Positions 52,750-60,560 of a stretch of DNA of 64,000 bases are shown piece after piece. Location: NCBI GenBank assembly GCA_965602035.1, contig OZ271919.1, forward strand, positions 682,001-746,000. Direction: 5' to 3'. The position numbers and the translations under genes were made by a program. Below the pieces are notes generated by a model. The model saw nothing but the letters and a program-made list of their open reading frames with translations. It was not told where the DNA came from and ran no database searches. The DNA comes from Natronospirillum sp965602035 (GTDB lineage Bacteria > Pseudomonadota > Gammaproteobacteria > Pseudomonadales > Natronospirillaceae). Numbering within the stretch: position 1 is the stretch's first letter; each line of letters opens with the position of its first letter.

Positions 52750-55419
52750 ATGGGTAAGTCACTCGTCATTGTGGAGTCACCTGCTAAGGCCAAGACCATC
52801 AACAAGTATCTGGGGAACCAGTACATTGTTAAGTCAAGCATTGGCCATATTCGTGACTTGCCGACATCGGGGCAGGGGAAAAAGGCGGATCCCAAGGAGC
52901 GCGCGCGCCAGGCAGCCGCCACGAGGGCGTTGCCGCCGGAAGAGAAAGCCCGGTACAAAAAGGAACGCGCACACCGGCAACTCATCGAACGCATGGGCGT
53001 CAATCCGGAGCAGGACTGGTCCGCGCACTATGAGATTCTGCCTGGCAAGGAGAAGGTGGTTGAGGAGTTGCGTCGGCTGGCCCGGGATGCCGACCAGATC
53101 TACCTCGCGACCGACCTGGACCGTGAGGGGGAGGCGATCGCCTGGCATCTCAAGGAGGCCATAGGCGATGTCGCACCCTACAAGCGGGTTGTCTTCAGTG
53201 AAATCACCAAGCGTGCGATTCAGGAAGCGTTCGCCAACCCGGGAGAACTCAATCAGAGTCGAGTGAACGCGCAACAGGCACGACGATTTCTCGATCGTAT
53301 CGTCGGTTACATGGTGTCGCCCCTGCTCTGGAAGAAAATTGCACGAGGCCTGTCTGCCGGCCGTGTCCAGAGTGTCGCTGTCCGGTTGATCGTGGAACGG
53401 GAGAAGGCAATTCGGCAGTTTGTGCCGGAAGAGTACTGGACGACCCAGGTCAACAGCAGCACCCCGGAGGCGGAAGCACTGCCGCTTCAGGTCGCCCGAT
53501 TCGCAGGTCGGGACTACCGGCCGACCAATGAAAGCGATACACGCAAGCACGAAGCGGCATTGCAGAATACTGCGCTGTCAGTGTCGGATCGGACCGACAA
53601 ACCGACGCGCTCACGGCCGTCACCGCCCTTTATTACCTCCACGCTGCAGCAGGCGGCCAGCAACCGCCTGGGCTTCAGTGTCAAGAAGACGATGATGATG
53701 GCCCAGCGGCTGTACGAAGCCGGCCATATTACCTATATGCGGACCGATTCCACCAATCTCAGTGGCGATGCGGTCGCCGGGGTCCGCCAGTTGATTGAGG
53801 ACGAATACGGAACGCCCTACCTACCTGAGCAACCGAACCGTTACTCCAGTCAGGAAGGCGCTCAGGAAGCGCACGAGGCGATCCGGCCGACCGACGCGCG
53901 AAAGCGGGCGGCCGCGCTCAGTAATCTCGAGCAGGATGCCATTCGCCTGTACGACCTGATATGGCGCCGTTTTGTTGCCTGTCAGATGACGCCCGCAGAG
54001 TACCTCAGTTCCACAATTCGCGTGGATGCAGGCGATTATGAGTTGCGTGCAAAAGGCCGCATTCTGAAATTTGATGGCTATACCCGCGTCATGTCGGTAC
54101 CAAAGAGCAATGAAGACGTGGAGTTGCCGGATGTAGCGGTGGGGTCGTCGCTGACACTGGAGAGCCTGGCCAGTGAACAGCATTTCACCAAGCCGCCGGC
54201 TCGGTTTACCGAAGCCTCACTGGTCAAGGAACTCGAAAAGCGGGGCATCGGGCGACCCTCCACTTACGCGTCCATTATTTCTACCATACAGGACCGTGGT
54301 TACGTTCGGGTTGAGAATCGCCGGTTCTATGCCGAGAAAATGGGTGAGATCGTCACCCACCGACTGGCTGAGAGTTTCCGGGATGTCATGAGCTATGACT
54401 TCACGGCGCGCATGGAGGAAAACCTCGACCAGATTGCCCAGGGCGAGAAGGACTGGAAAAAAGAGCTGGATGCCTTTTACGATGATTTTCGCTCCAGCCT
54501 TGAACAGGCCGAAGATGATGATGCGGGTATGCGCGCGAACACGCCCACGGAAACTGACATTCCGTGCCCGAACTGTGAACGGCCGATGTTGATTCGCACC
54601 GGCAGCACGGGCGTTTTCCTGGGCTGCTCTGGATATAACCTGCCACCAAAGGAACGCTGCAAGCAGACGCTGAATCTGCTGCCCGCCGATGAATTCGTAG
54701 AGCAGCAGGACGACGAGGCGGAGGCTCGGGAGTTGCGCCAGAAGCGGCGCTGTGACAAATGCGGAGCATCGATGGATGCCTATATCATCGACGAACACCG
54801 CAAACTGCACATCTGCGGCAACAACCCGGATTGCGACGGATTTGACCTTGAGGCCGGAAAATTCCGGCTCAAGGGCTACGAGGGTCCGACTCTGGAGTGC
54901 GACAAGTGCGGCTCGGAAATGCAGCTCAAGACGGGCCGGTTCGGCAAGTACTTTGATTGCACGAACGCTGAATGCCGCAATACCCGCAAACTGCTGCGCA
55001 GCGGCGAACCGGCACCACCGAAAATGGACCCGGTTCCCATGCCGGAATTGAAGTGCCAGAAAGTCGATGACACATACGTGCTGCGTGACGGCGCAGCAGG
55101 CCTGTTTCTTGCCGCAAGTCAGTTCCCGAAGAACCGTGAGACCCGGGCCCCTTTCCTGAAGGAGATACTTCCGCACGAAAAGGAGATCGACTCCAAATAC
55201 AGCTATCTGTTCTCCGGCCCGACTGAGGACGACGATGGCAATCCGTCGCTGATCCGTTTTGCGCGAAAGACCCAGGAACACTATCTGTCGTCAGAGAAGG
55301 ACGGCAAAGACACGAAATGGCGTGCCTACTACCGCAATGGCAAATGGGTCACCGAGAAAGCAGCAGCCAGGCCAAAGACGCGTAAACCGGCAGCCGGCCG
55401 GAAGCGGCGGAAAGCCTGA
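52750..55419 (+). CDS. topA: DNA topoisomerase I (type IA)
   Basis: An 889-residue enzyme that relaxes negative supercoils. The Toprim domain begins KSLVIVESPAKAKTINKYLG and has TDLDREGEAIAWHL; the catalytic Tyr329 is in HITYMRTDSTNLS; RGIGRPSTYASIISTIQDRG follows. The C-terminus has three cysteine-rich zinc modules (CPNCERPMLIRTG..., CDKCGASMDAYI..., CDKCGSEMQLKTG...) and a Lys/Arg tail that contacts nucleic acid. The length is close to E. coli TopA (865). It ends at a shared intrinsic terminator facing gltA. Confidence 0.97.
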   Translation: MGKSLVIVESPAKAKTINKYLGNQYIVKSSIGHIRDLPTSGQGKKADPKERARQAAATRALPPEEKARYKKERAHRQLIERMGVNPEQDWSAHYEILPGKEKVVEELRRLARDADQIYLATDLDREGEAIAWHLKEAIGDVAPYKRVVFSEITKRAIQEAFANPGELNQSRVNAQQARRFLDRIVGYMVSPLLWKKIARGLSAGRVQSVAVRLIVEREKAIRQFVPEEYWTTQVNSSTPEAEALPLQVARFAGRDYRPTNESDTRKHEAALQNTALSVSDRTDKPTRSRPSPPFITSTLQQAASNRLGFSVKKTMMMAQRLYEAGHITYMRTDSTNLSGDAVAGVRQLIEDEYGTPYLPEQPNRYSSQEGAQEAHEAIRPTDARKRAAALSNLEQDAIRLYDLIWRRFVACQMTPAEYLSSTIRVDAGDYELRAKGRILKFDGYTRVMSVPKSNEDVELPDVAVGSSLTLESLASEQHFTKPPARFTEASLVKELEKRGIGRPSTYASIISTIQDRGYVRVENRRFYAEKMGEIVTHRLAESFRDVMSYDFTARMEENLDQIAQGEKDWKKELDAFYDDFRSSLEQAEDDDAGMRANTPTETDIPCPNCERPMLIRTGSTGVFLGCSGYNLPPKERCKQTLNLLPADEFVEQQDDEAEARELRQKRRCDKCGASMDAYIIDEHRKLHICGNNPDCDGFDLEAGKFRLKGYEGPTLECDKCGSEMQLKTGRFGKYFDCTNAECRNTRKLLRSGEPAPPKMDPVPMPELKCQKVDDTYVLRDGAAGLFLAASQFPKNRETRAPFLKEILPHEKEIDSKYSYLFSGPTEDDDGNPSLIRFARKTQEHYLSSEKDGKDTKWRAYYRNGKWVTEKAAARPKTRKPAAGRKRRKA

Positions 55420-55441
55420 CCCCCGCCTGTTTTGAGCGCAC

Positions 55442-55468
55442 AAAAAAAGGGCCGACTGGCCCTTTTTT
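55442..55468. terminator. Bidirectional intrinsic terminator between topA and gltA
   Basis: Seven A residues, then the stem GGGCC/GGCCC with loop GACT, then six T residues: read from either strand this is a hairpin followed by a T-run. It lies 23 bp after topA and 14 bp beyond the gltA stop, so it should end both convergent transcripts. This is the clearest intrinsic terminator in the window. Confidence 0.93.
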
Positions 55469-55482
55469 ACAACCCCCCGAAT

Positions 55483-56760
55483 CTACTTGCCGGGGTAGGG
55501 CCGCTTCGTGGCCCCGGTGTATAGCTGCCGGGGGCGACCGATACGATAGGAGCCTTCGACCAGTTCTTTCCAGTGCGCTATCCAGCCCGGTGTACGACCG
55601 ATTGCAAAAATCACTGTGAACATGGAGGTCGGAATCCCCATGGCGCGCAGGATTATGCCTGAGTAGAAGTCGACATTCGGATACAGCTTACGCTGAATGA
55701 AGTAGTCGTCCTCCAGCGCAATTTTCTCGAGACGGCGCGCGATCCGCAGCAGCGGGTCATCGCCCAGCCCCAGTTCCTCGAGCACATTGTCGCAGTGCTT
55801 TTTCATGACCTTGGCACGCGGGTCGTAGTTTTTGTACACCCGGTGTCCGAAGCCCATCAACCGGAACGGGTCTTCCTTATCTTTTGCCTTGTCGATATAG
55901 CGTTCAATCTGGGATTCATCGCCGATTTCCTCCAGCATCGACAGCACCGCCTCATTTGCACCGCCGTGGGCCGGGCCCCAGAGCGCTGCGATTCCCGCCG
56001 AGATACAGGCAAATGGATTCGCGCCGGTGGAACCGGTCAAACGTACGGTCGAGGTCGACGCGTTCTGCTCATGATCCGCATGGAGAATGAAAATCTTGTC
56101 CATGGCGCGGGCGAGCACCGGGTTGACCTGGTATTCCTCACACGGATTGGCAAACATCATGTAGAGGAAATTGCTGGCGTAATCCAGATCATTGCGCGGG
56201 TAGTTGAACGGCTGGCCAATGGTGTACTTGTAGACCATTGCGGCAATCGTCGGCATCTTGGAAATCAGCCGGTGAGCCGTCACCTCGCGGTGTTCGGGGT
56301 TCGAGTTGTCGAGTGAATCGTGATAGAAAGCGGCGAGCGCGCCCACGACGGCAACCATGATGGCCATCGGGTGCGAATCCCGGCGGAACCCATGGAAAAA
56401 ACTGTGAATCTGCTCATGGACCATGGTGTGGTGGGTCACCATGTCCTTGAAATGATCGAGCTCCTTGCTGTCGGGCAGTTCGCCGTAGAGCAGCAGATAG
56501 CAGGTTTCCAGATAATCCGCATTATCGGCGAGCTCTTCAATCGGGTAGCCACGGTGCAGCAGGGTACCCTTGCCACCATCAATATAAGTGATCTCGGACT
56601 CGCAGGCTGCAGTGGACACAAAGCCCGGGTCATAGGTGAACACCCCCTTTTTGACCAGGCCACGAACGTCGATCACGTCGGGGCCGAGAGTGCCTTCATA
56701 GATCGGCAGTTCAATCGGATCCATGCCGTCTATGGTCAGGGTTGCTTTCTTGTCTGCCAT
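55483..56760 (-). CDS. gltA: Citrate synthase, type II (hexameric)
   Basis: A 425-residue enzyme condensing acetyl-CoA with oxaloacetate. Active-site His residues are in NASTSTVRLTGSTGANPFAC, in WGPAHGGANEAVL and the Asp-containing GFGHRVYKNYDPRAK; the C-terminal RPRQLYTGATKRPY is typical of the NADH-regulated gram-negative type II form (E. coli GltA 427 residues). AGGAGG lies just before the ATG. A good promoter lies about 130 bp upstream. It is divergent from sdhCDAB. Confidence 0.97.
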   Translation of the reverse strand: MADKKATLTIDGMDPIELPIYEGTLGPDVIDVRGLVKKGVFTYDPGFVSTAACESEITYIDGGKGTLLHRGYPIEELADNADYLETCYLLLYGELPDSKELDHFKDMVTHHTMVHEQIHSFFHGFRRDSHPMAIMVAVVGALAAFYHDSLDNSNPEHREVTAHRLISKMPTIAAMVYKYTIGQPFNYPRNDLDYASNFLYMMFANPCEEYQVNPVLARAMDKIFILHADHEQNASTSTVRLTGSTGANPFACISAGIAALWGPAHGGANEAVLSMLEEIGDESQIERYIDKAKDKEDPFRLMGFGHRVYKNYDPRAKVMKKHCDNVLEELGLGDDPLLRIARRLEKIALEDDYFIQRKLYPNVDFYSGIILRAMGIPTSMFTVIFAIGRTPGWIAHWKELVEGSYRIGRPRQLYTGATKRPYPGK

Positions 56761-56896
56761 GGGGCCTCCTGAGGCTCAATGTCGTATTGTTTGTCCGCGC
56801 CATCGATCCGACGAAGCCGGGGATCTGATGGTGCCGGAAATCGGTTGAGTCGAATAGTAACAGAAAATAACAACAGAGCTTTGAAAAAGTGGCACA

Positions 56897-56924
56897 ACTA
56901 TAGGAAGCGCGTGGCCCATGTCAA
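56897..56924 (-). promoter_or_regulatory. gltA promoter, sigma-70 type
   Basis: On the minus strand, TTGACA (perfect -35, 56919-56924) and TATAGT (five of six -10 bases, 56897-56902) are separated by 16 bp. The predicted transcription start is near 56890, giving a leader of about 130 nt before gltA. Confidence 0.8.
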
Positions 56925-57083
56925 TTCACCGGAACGACTCAGACGCTCGCATGCATTCGTTAAAATGATGTGAATCCACGGATGTCTGGCCTGTCAGGCC
57001 CAGTGGCGGACTTTATTTGTATTTGTAACACCGGCTATAACCTGAACTAATAATACAGATTGAAGATTGAGCACCTGCGAGGT

Positions 57084-57112
57084 TTGTAATCCAGAATGGT
57101 GGTCACTATAAT
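57084..57112 (+). promoter_or_regulatory. sdhCDAB promoter, sigma-70 type
   Basis: TTGTAA (57084-57089) and a perfect TATAAT (57107-57112) are separated by 17 bp. The predicted start is near 57119, giving a leader of about 150 nt before sdhC. A second -10-like TATAAC is at 57036-57041 but lacks a good -35. Confidence 0.78.
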
Positions 57113-57272
57113 CGCACAACCTTTACGAACCTGTGAAAGTCCATACTACTGGGCATTGATCAGGGTTCAGCCCACAAAGCATCAAGGATCGGTGGGCGCG
57201 GATGACACTGGCACGTGTGTCCGACCTGTCGACATCTGGTGTGGCCCAACAACCGAGAGAGTGTCTTAAGCC

Positions 57273-57647
57273 GTGAAAGCAGACAGACCTGTAAATCTTG
57301 ACCTATCGACTATTTCCTTTCCTCTTACCGCTATCACATCAATTATCCACCGAATTTCCGGTGTGATCTTTTTTGTGGCGGCAGCCTTTGCCGTGTGGTT
57401 TCTTCAGGCATCGCTGGGGTCTCCGGCCGGTTTCGACCGGGCCATGGCGGCGGCTGATCACTGGCTGGCAAAACTCATTATCTGGGGTTCGCTGTCGGCA
57501 CTGGCCTATCATTTCGTCGCCGGCATCAAGCACCTGGTCATGGACCTGGGCTTCGGGGAGACCCTGGAAGGCGGGCACAGGTGGTCAGTGGCGACCGTGG
57601 CCGTAAGTATTGTTCTGATTGTTCTCGCGGGGGTGTGGGTATGGTAA
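57273..57647 (+). CDS. sdhC: Succinate dehydrogenase cytochrome b556 subunit
   Basis: A 124-residue membrane protein with three helices that anchors succinate dehydrogenase, binds heme b and forms part of the quinone site. The N-terminal DRPVNLDLSTISFPLTAITS and IIHRISGVIFF match SdhC, with the quinone-site Ser/Arg in HRISG, and the heme His is likely in YHFVAGIKHLVMDLG. It starts with GTG preceded by a GAGAGAG stretch. The gene ends 7 bp inside sdhD, so the two are coupled. Confidence 0.95.
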   Translation: MKADRPVNLDLSTISFPLTAITSIIHRISGVIFFVAAAFAVWFLQASLGSPAGFDRAMAAADHWLAKLIIWGSLSALAYHFVAGIKHLVMDLGFGETLEGGHRWSVATVAVSIVLIVLAGVWVW

Positions 57648-57988
57648 AGATCATCTCGAGTCTCACCGCCAACGGAGTGGCTGACTGGGCGGTCCAGCGC
57701 GTCTCCGCTGTGGTGTTGGCGCTCTATTCGCTGTTTCTGGTGGTGTTCCTGCTGTCTGTCCCGGAGCTGACATACGATGCCTGGGCCGGCCTGTTTGCCC
57801 AGATGTGGATGAAGCTGTTTACCCTGCTGGCATTGCTGGCTTTTGTCGGTCACGCCTGGGTGGGTCTCTGGACGGTCACCACGGATTATCTTCACCGCAC
57901 GACGGTCCGGGTGAGTGTTCAGCTCGCCGTGGCCCTGGTTCTGTTCGTGTATTTTGTGCTGGCTTTCGATGCTGTGTGGGGTGTGTAA
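57641..57988 (+). CDS. sdhD: Succinate dehydrogenase hydrophobic anchor subunit
   Basis: A 115-residue membrane protein with three helices, the second anchor of succinate dehydrogenase. ANGVADWAVQRVSAVVLALY near the start and VGHAWVGLWTVTTDYL, with the conserved Tyr/Asp of the quinone pocket and a heme-region His, identify SdhD. The ATG at 57641 overlaps the sdhC stop by 7 bp; upstream starts lie inside sdhC. It is followed by sdhA after 3 bp. Confidence 0.94.
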   Translation: MVKIISSLTANGVADWAVQRVSAVVLALYSLFLVVFLLSVPELTYDAWAGLFAQMWMKLFTLLALLAFVGHAWVGLWTVTTDYLHRTTVRVSVQLAVALVLFVYFVLAFDAVWGV

Positions 57989-57991
57989 CCG

Positions 57992-59764
57992 ATGACGAAT
58001 TTGCGAACCATGGATTTTGACGCGGTCATTATCGGCGGCGGCGGCTCCGGGCTGCGGGCTTCACTGCAACTGGCAGAGTCCGGCCTCAAGACGGCGGTGG
58101 TGTCAAAGGTGTTTCCGACCCGGTCACACACGGTGTCTGCTCAGGGCGGTATAACCTGTGCCATTGCCAGCGACGACCCGAATGATGACTGGCGCTGGCA
58201 CATGTATGACACGGTGAAGGGCTCTGATTACATCGGTGATCAGGAAGCCATCGAATATATGTGCAGTGTCGGCCCGCAGGCGATTTTCGAACTGGACCAT
58301 ATGGGCCTGCCGTTCTCACGGACAGAAAATGGCCGTATCTATCAGCGCCCGTTCGGCGGTCAGTCAAAGGATTACGGTAAGGGAGGGCAGGCAGCCCGGA
58401 CCTGTGCGGCTGCCGATCGAACCGGGCATGCACTGCTGCACACTCTGTATCAGAGTAACCTGAAGGCCGGCTGTGAGTTTCTGAACGAGTGGTATGCAAT
58501 CGACCTGGTGAAGAACCAGGACGGTGTTGTTGTTGGCACCACGGCGATCTGCCTCGAAACCGGCGAAACGGTATTCATCCGAGCCAAAGCCACTGTATTT
58601 GCGACCGGTGGTGCCGGCAGAATCTATGCGTCTACGACGAACGCACTGATCAATACCGGCGACGGCATCGGTATGGCGCTTCGCGCGGGCTTCCCGGTGC
58701 AGGATATGGAAATGTGGCAATTCCATCCGACCGGTATCCACGGTGCCGGCACGCTGGTTACGGAAGGCTGCCGCGGTGAAGGCGGCTACCTGGTGAACAA
58801 GGATGGCGAACGTTTCATGGAACGTTATGCACCGAATGCCAAGGATCTCGCAGGGCGCGATGTAGTGGCGCGTTCCATGATCCTCGAGATTCTTGAAGGC
58901 CGCGGCTGTGGCCCCGAAGGAGATCATGTCTACCTGAAACTGGATCACCTCGGCGAAAAGGTGCTCAACGAGAAGCTGCCGGGCATTCTGGAACTCTCGC
59001 GTACCTTCGCGCATGCTGACCCGGTCAAGGAACCGATTCCGGTGGTGCCGACCTGTCACTACATGATGGGTGGTATCCCGACCAATATCGGGGGTCAGGC
59101 GATTACCCAGGAAAAGGACGGCAATGACCGAATCGTCGAAGGGCTGTATGCCTGTGGCGAGGCAGCCTGTGTGTCCGTCCACGGGGCAAACCGTCTGGGT
59201 GGCAACTCGCTGCTCGACCTTGTGGTGTTCGGTCGTGCCGCCGGTATGCAGATCGAGAAATCCCTGCGCGAGGGCTATGAAGCACGCGCTGCGTCCGAGA
59301 GCGACATGGAGGCGGCCATGTCACGGCTCGACAGTCTCCAGAGCCGGCAGTCCGGTGAAAAAGTGGCAGACGTTCGGAAGGATCTGCAGAACACGATGCA
59401 ACTCCACTTCGGTGTGTTCCGTGAAGGCAAGTCAATGACCGAAGGCCGCAAGAAGCTGGAAGAACTTCGGGAGCGTGTTAACAACGTCGCGCTCGAGGAC
59501 CGGAGCATGGCCTTCAACACCGCACGCATCGAAGCGCTGGAACTCAGTAACCTGCTGGAAGTAGCAGAAGCAACTGCCATTGCCGCGGAGCAGAGAACGG
59601 AGAGCCGCGGCGCTCACGCGCGCGAAGATTACCAGGACCGCGATGATGAAAACTGGCTCTGCCATACCATGTATTACGCTGCGGACAAGTCTGTACACAA
59701 ACGGGAAGTGAACCAGAAGCCGAAATCGGTTGAACCGTTCGAGCCCAAAGTGCGGACCTATTAA
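57992..59764 (+). CDS. sdhA: Succinate dehydrogenase flavoprotein subunit
   Basis: A 590-residue catalytic subunit that oxidises succinate to fumarate. The FAD fold starts DAVIIGGGGSGLRASLQLA; His46 in RSHTVSAQGGI is the covalent FAD attachment residue. Catalytic residues are in FHPTGIHGAGTLVTEGCRGE, HYMMGGIPTN and GEAACVSVHGANRLGGNSLL. The length matches E. coli SdhA (588). It lies between sdhD and sdhB in the usual order. Confidence 0.98.
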   Translation: MTNLRTMDFDAVIIGGGGSGLRASLQLAESGLKTAVVSKVFPTRSHTVSAQGGITCAIASDDPNDDWRWHMYDTVKGSDYIGDQEAIEYMCSVGPQAIFELDHMGLPFSRTENGRIYQRPFGGQSKDYGKGGQAARTCAAADRTGHALLHTLYQSNLKAGCEFLNEWYAIDLVKNQDGVVVGTTAICLETGETVFIRAKATVFATGGAGRIYASTTNALINTGDGIGMALRAGFPVQDMEMWQFHPTGIHGAGTLVTEGCRGEGGYLVNKDGERFMERYAPNAKDLAGRDVVARSMILEILEGRGCGPEGDHVYLKLDHLGEKVLNEKLPGILELSRTFAHADPVKEPIPVVPTCHYMMGGIPTNIGGQAITQEKDGNDRIVEGLYACGEAACVSVHGANRLGGNSLLDLVVFGRAAGMQIEKSLREGYEARAASESDMEAAMSRLDSLQSRQSGEKVADVRKDLQNTMQLHFGVFREGKSMTEGRKKLEELRERVNNVALEDRSMAFNTARIEALELSNLLEVAEATAIAAEQRTESRGAHAREDYQDRDDENWLCHTMYYAADKSVHKREVNQKPKSVEPFEPKVRTY

Positions 59765-59785
59765 TTGCAGCAGGAGAAGTCTGAA

Positions 59786-60493
59786 ATGCTGGTATCTGTA
59801 TATCGATACAACCCGGAAACGGACAAGAAACCCTACATGCAGGACTACAACATCGACATCCCTGAAGGCAAAGACCTCATGGTGCTCGATGTCATCAACC
59901 TGCTCAAGGAGCAGGATGCAACCTTGTCTTACCGTCGCTCCTGCCGGGAGGGCGTGTGTGGCTCGGACGGCATGAACATTAACGGCAAGAACGGGCTGGC
60001 CTGTATCACGCCGCTGTCGGAAGCGATGGGCAAGAAATCAAAACTGGTTCTCAGGCCGCTTCCGGGGCTGCCGGTTATCCGGGATCTGGTCATCGACATG
60101 TCCCTGTTCTACAAGCAGTACGAGAAGGTGCAGCCCTATCTCAAGAATGATGAGCCCGCCCCGGCAATTGAACGCCTGCAGTCACCGGAAGACCGGGCCA
60201 AGCTGGATGGTCTCTATGAGTGTATCCTCTGCGCGTGCTGCTCTACCTCCTGTCCTTCGTTCTGGTGGAATCCGGACAAGTTCGTGGGCCCGGCAGGGCT
60301 GCTGCAGGCGTACCGGTTCCTCGCAGACAGCCGGGATACGGCGACCGAGGAGCGGCTCGCTGATCTGGATGACCCCTTTAGTGTCTTCCGTTGTCGCGGT
60401 ATCATGAACTGTGTGAACGTTTGTCCGAAAGGGTTGAACCCGACTCGGGCAATCGGCCACATACGCACCATGTTGTTAAAGGATGCGACCTGA
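59786..60493 (+). CDS. sdhB: Succinate dehydrogenase iron-sulfur subunit
   Basis: A 235-residue electron-transfer subunit. Cysteines for the 2Fe-2S cluster are in SCREGVCGSDGMNINGKNGL and the Cys that follows; those for the 4Fe-4S and 3Fe-4S clusters are in CILCACCSTSCPSFWW and CRGIMNCVNVCPKGLNP. The ATG at 59786 has CAGGAGAAG seven bases upstream; a TTG at 59765 directly after sdhA is less likely. The length matches E. coli SdhB (238). sucA follows 67 bp later. Confidence 0.98.
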   Translation: MLVSVYRYNPETDKKPYMQDYNIDIPEGKDLMVLDVINLLKEQDATLSYRRSCREGVCGSDGMNINGKNGLACITPLSEAMGKKSKLVLRPLPGLPVIRDLVIDMSLFYKQYEKVQPYLKNDEPAPAIERLQSPEDRAKLDGLYECILCACCSTSCPSFWWNPDKFVGPAGLLQAYRFLADSRDTATEERLADLDDPFSVFRCRGIMNCVNVCPKGLNPTRAIGHIRTMLLKDAT

Positions 60494-60560
60494 CCGGGTC
60501 GCTTTCTTTTATCTGAACCACCTGAAAAGGCCTGTCGTCTCATACTGGGGTTACTGAAAA

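Larger units (their letters stand above)
56761..57272. other. gltA-sdhC divergent regulatory region
   Basis: A 512-bp gap holding promoters for two TCA-cycle operons: a near-consensus gltA promoter on the minus strand (56897-56924) and an sdhC promoter on the plus strand (57084-57112). Both leave long leaders (about 130 and 155 nt). The 160 bp between them is AT-rich and may bind regulators such as Crp/ArcA-type proteins, but I could not match a specific operator. Small frames here show no conserved features. Confidence 0.7.

Noticed and set aside
56779..56973. A 64-codon plus-strand frame in the gltA-sdhC region
   Set aside because: It covers the gltA promoter, has no ribosome site and no recognisable features.
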